NCBI GenBank assembly: GCA_009692985.1
Contig: SHYF01000071.1
Span: 1-7,884 of the forward strand
DNA from: Dehalococcoidia bacterium
GTDB taxonomy: Bacteria > Chloroflexota > Dehalococcoidia > Lucifugimonadales > SHYF01
Direction of reading: 5' to 3'
Length of the DNA: 7,884 nucleotides
This document shows, piece by piece, positions 6,013-7,884 of this stretch. Below the pieces are notes generated by a model, which was given only the letters and a program-made list of their open reading frames with translations, ran no database searches and was not told where the DNA came from. Every line of letters begins with the position of its first letter. Within the stretch, counting starts at the first letter, position 1. The position numbers were made by a program, and so were the translations under genes.

Positions 6013-6108
6013 GTGATATAAAGGCTCCTTGCATCCGACGGCTTACACCCCACTCAAACGAACGGAACCGTTGGCCAAGGATGGTCAGGGCACCCACGCG
6101 CCTTATGC

Positions 6109-6114
6109 TACAAT
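6109..6114 (+). promoter_or_regulatory. Possible -10 element upstream of the S41 protease gene
   Basis: TACAAT (6109-6114), preceded by the overlapping TATGCT, would place transcription start near 6121 and give a 16-nt leader before ATG 6137. I see no good -35 at the right distance, so this is weak. If real, it excludes the longer starts at 6029 (TTG) and 6113 (ATG). Confidence 0.25.
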
Positions 6115-6136
6115 GAAGGGCACTAGACCATTCGTT

Positions 6137-7537
6137 ATGTCAAAGCTATTGCTGCCAACCCAACGCCTTCTCAGACCGCTCCTTTGGGCCAGCCTTGTCG
6201 TCCTTGTCCTGCTGGTCGCAGCGTCCCTTGGCCCAATTGAGCGTCTACAGCAACTCCGCTCCGACCGTGCCGCCACAGCCCATGTCCCCAAGGAACTATC
6301 CACGCTTTGGGAGGTGTGGAAAATAGTGGTGGAGGATTACGGGGGAAAAGAGAAGGTAGACCAGCGAACTCTCAGCGAGGGCGCTATTCAAGGCATGGTA
6401 AGCGTACTGGGAGACAAGGCCGCCACCTACCTGACGCCCGCAGATTATGACCTGAACGCTCCGAACATGGAAGCCGTCTGGCAAGCATGGCGGGTCCTCT
6501 CCCCAAAGCTAAGGGAAGAGAATGCCAGCGTAACGACACAGGTGCTGCAAGAGGCCGCCATTAAAGGCATGCTGCACGCCCTGGGCAATCCATACACAAC
6601 ATACCTGCTACCCGATGAGTATGATCTTGAGACCCAGAGCCTGTCTTCTAAGTTCGATGGTATTGGAATCTACGTCACTGTTATCAACAACCAGCTTGCC
6701 GTGGCGGTCCCCATAGCAGATTCCCCAGCCGAAAGAGCGGGCCTGGTGACAGGAGACATCATCCTGGAGGTGGATGGCTCCACTACCACCAACATGACCA
6801 TCGCCGAGGCCGCACGAAGGATCCGGGGACCCAGGGGCTCGTCCGTCGAACTCCTGGTGCTCCACGAGGGAGATGGAACTCCCAGGAGGATTCCAGTCAC
6901 CCGCGACGTGGTAAAACTGCAGACGGTAACCTGGCAGTCCATCGGCGAGGGCCTGGCCTATCTCAGAATAAGCCAGTTCCTGGACGACACTGACGAAGAT
7001 GTAGAGAACGCGCTAAAGGAGATGGTGGCACAGAACGTAGCTGGGTTGATTCTGGACCTAAGGCGGAACCCAGGCGGCTTGTTGGATACCACAGTGGCGG
7101 TGGCCAGCCAGTTCCTTGAGGATGGCCTAGTGCTATACCAGGTGGACGGCCATGGAAAGCGCACGGATTTGCCGGTGTTGGAAGGCGGCGCAGCCACCAA
7201 GATACCTATGGTCGTGCTGGCGGACCAGGCCAGCGCCAGCGCCAGCGAGATTCTGGGCGGGACCCTCCAGGACCACCACCGGGCTGTTCTTATCGGTACC
7301 AAGACCTATGGTAAAGGCAGTGTCAACGAGTTCAGAAGGCTGAAGGATGGCTCTGGTGTCTACATGACATCGGCCCTCTGGTACAGCCCGGACGGACGCC
7401 TGATTGAAGGAGAGGGCCTTACCCCAGATATAGAAGTGCCCATGGACCTGGGCATTCCACTGGGTTCCAGCTTTGACTGGCAACTGTACAGTGCCATACA
7501 GTACCTCACGGGCCGGGTGCCCTCCGCGGCAAGGTAA
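6137..7537 (+). CDS. Membrane-anchored S41 family C-terminal processing protease (CtpA-type)
   Basis: This 466-residue protease is probably tethered to the membrane with its catalytic part outside, where such enzymes trim or degrade envelope proteins from their C-termini. Residues about 11-31 (LLRPLLWASL onward) form a signal anchor. Residues 54-110 and 111-170 look like two copies of the N-terminal S41 module: each has a Trp-containing helix (L-W-E-V-W-K and V-W-Q-A-W-R), then E-G-A-I-Q-G-M or E-A-A-I-K-G-M, L-G-D/N and T-Y-L-x-P-x-x-Y-D-L. A PDZ domain spans about 171-258. The S41 core follows, with catalytic Ser368 (in SASASE, 366-371) and Lys393 (in YGKGSV), spaced 25 residues apart as in known members. 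Asn397 replaces the usual Gln four residues after the lysine. ATG 6137 is chosen because the signal anchor begins there; ATG 6113 or TTG 6029 would add 8 or 36 residues. smpB follows 11 bp downstream. Confidence 0.88.
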   Translation: MSKLLLPTQRLLRPLLWASLVVLVLLVAASLGPIERLQQLRSDRAATAHVPKELSTLWEVWKIVVEDYGGKEKVDQRTLSEGAIQGMVSVLGDKAATYLTPADYDLNAPNMEAVWQAWRVLSPKLREENASVTTQVLQEAAIKGMLHALGNPYTTYLLPDEYDLETQSLSSKFDGIGIYVTVINNQLAVAVPIADSPAERAGLVTGDIILEVDGSTTTNMTIAEAARRIRGPRGSSVELLVLHEGDGTPRRIPVTRDVVKLQTVTWQSIGEGLAYLRISQFLDDTDEDVENALKEMVAQNVAGLILDLRRNPGGLLDTTVAVASQFLEDGLVLYQVDGHGKRTDLPVLEGGAATKIPMVVLADQASASASEILGGTLQDHHRAVLIGTKTYGKGSVNEFRRLKDGSGVYMTSALWYSPDGRLIEGEGLTPDIEVPMDLGIPLGSSFDWQLYSAIQYLTGRVPSAAR

Positions 7538-7540
7538 GGA
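7535..7540 (+). promoter_or_regulatory. smpB ribosome-binding site overlapping the protease stop codon
   Basis: TAAGGA contains the S41 stop TAA (7535-7537) and a Shine-Dalgarno-like AAGGA, 8 nt before ATG 7549. The overlap suggests that translation of smpB is coupled to that of the protease gene. Confidence 0.7.
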
Positions 7541-7548
7541 CGCCATAC

Positions 7549-7884
7549 ATGCCAGCGCTAAACCGGACTACGCCAAGCGCCGATGGCTTCAAGGTCGTCT
7601 CCGTCAACCGCAAGGCACTACGTGACTACGACATCCTGGAGCGAATAGAGGCAGGCCTTGTGCTCACTGGCACAGAGATCAAGTCCATTCGCGCGGGGCG
7701 CGCCAATCTCCAGGATGCCTACGCCCGTGAAGATGGGGGTGAGCTTTGGCTTGTAGGAGCTAATATCGCCCTCTATGCACAGGGGGGCATCTACAATCAC
7801 GAACCCGCCAGGCCCAGGAAGCTGCTACTGCACCGCGACCAGCTAGCGCAGCTTGCGGGCGCGGCGGCGCAGAAAGGGCTGACA
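7549..7884 (+). CDS. smpB: SsrA-binding protein SmpB, N-terminal part (cut by window edge)
   Basis: The frame is open from ATG 7549 to the window end and gives 112 residues of a protein usually about 150-160 long. SmpB binds tmRNA and brings it to stalled ribosomes for trans-translation. Family hallmarks are the N-terminal N-R-K-A-x-x-D-Y-x-I-L-E (about 24-35), the core G-L-V-L-T-G-T-E-I-K-S-I-R-A-G-R-A-N-L-Q-D-A-Y (39-61), and Y-N-H-E-P-A-R-P-R-K-L-L-L-H-R (about 84-98). The last two bind the tRNA-like part of tmRNA. The basic C-terminal tail that enters the ribosomal mRNA channel lies beyond the window. The first 12 residues (M-P-A-L-N-R-T-T-P-S-A-D) are a family-variable leader. The gene lies 11 bp after the S41 protease gene and probably shares its transcript. 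No tmRNA gene is visible in the window. Confidence 0.93.
   Translation, partial: MPALNRTTPSADGFKVVSVNRKALRDYDILERIEAGLVLTGTEIKSIRAGRANLQDAYAREDGGELWLVGANIALYAQGGIYNHEPARPRKLLLHRDQLAQLAGAAAQKGLT

Noticed and set aside
6029..6136. N-terminal extension of the S41 protease from TTG 6029
   Set aside because: The extra 36 residues are polar and lie before a clear signal anchor. They overlap promoter-like sequence, and the ribosome-binding site is weak and too close.
7229..7248. Tandem GCCAGC hexamer repeat in the protease gene
   Set aside because: It simply encodes the conserved A-S-A-S-A-S around the catalytic serine.

Overview
The window looks like bacterial chromosome from a moderately GC-rich organism. 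My best guess is a Chloroflexota (Dehalococcoidia-like) bacterium. The guess rests on the divergent YchF-type P-loop protein, the membrane kinase carrying a PQQ-type propeller, and the style of the S41 peptidase and SmpB; it is inference and was not tested. Almost all coding is on the + strand. The exception is the left edge, where the minus strand carries the first 91 codons of holA (DNA polymerase III delta subunit), running off the window.

Layout from left to right: (1) holA 5' end, minus strand, 1-274. (2) A divergent intergenic region, 275-503, mostly filled by a 166-bp hairpin-rich repeat (copy R1) and ending in a promoter-like sequence. (3) A transmembrane Ser/Thr kinase with a cytoplasmic zinc ribbon and an external PQQ-like beta-propeller, 504-2819. 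(4) A YchF/DUF933-family P-loop NTPase with a TGS domain, 2946-4046. (5) A HemW-type radical-SAM protein, 4039-5586, whose start overlaps the stop of the previous gene. (6) A small membrane protein gene, 5613-5840, whose frame continues past an in-frame TAG as two more hydrophobic segments to a TGA at 6006-6008. (7) A membrane-anchored S41 (CtpA-type) protease with a duplicated N-terminal module, 6137-7537. (8) The first 112 codons of smpB, cut by the right edge, with a ribosome-binding site that overlaps the protease stop codon.

The most notable signal is a family of three related repeats: R1 291-456 (+), R2 4046-4184 (+) and R3 5153-5294 (-). Each has imperfect terminal inverted repeats and internal GC-rich hairpins. 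R2 and R3 are flanked by TA on both sides, as expected for non-autonomous MITE-like elements mobilised by a Tc1/mariner/IS630-type transposase. R2 and R3 both lie inside the hemW reading frame. With one TA each they add 141 and 144 nt (47 and 48 codons), and neither contains a stop in the frame used, although they sit in opposite orientations. Removing both gives a clean, conventional HemW of about 420 residues. The gene therefore appears to have absorbed two mobile-element insertions as peptide, similar in principle to the Rickettsia palindromic elements.

How the genes relate: the kinase, YchF-like and hemW genes run in one direction and the last two overlap, so they could be co-transcribed. 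The S41 protease and smpB form a tight pair and link cell-envelope proteolysis with trans-translation (ribosome rescue). No tRNA, rRNA, CRISPR array or transposase gene was seen.
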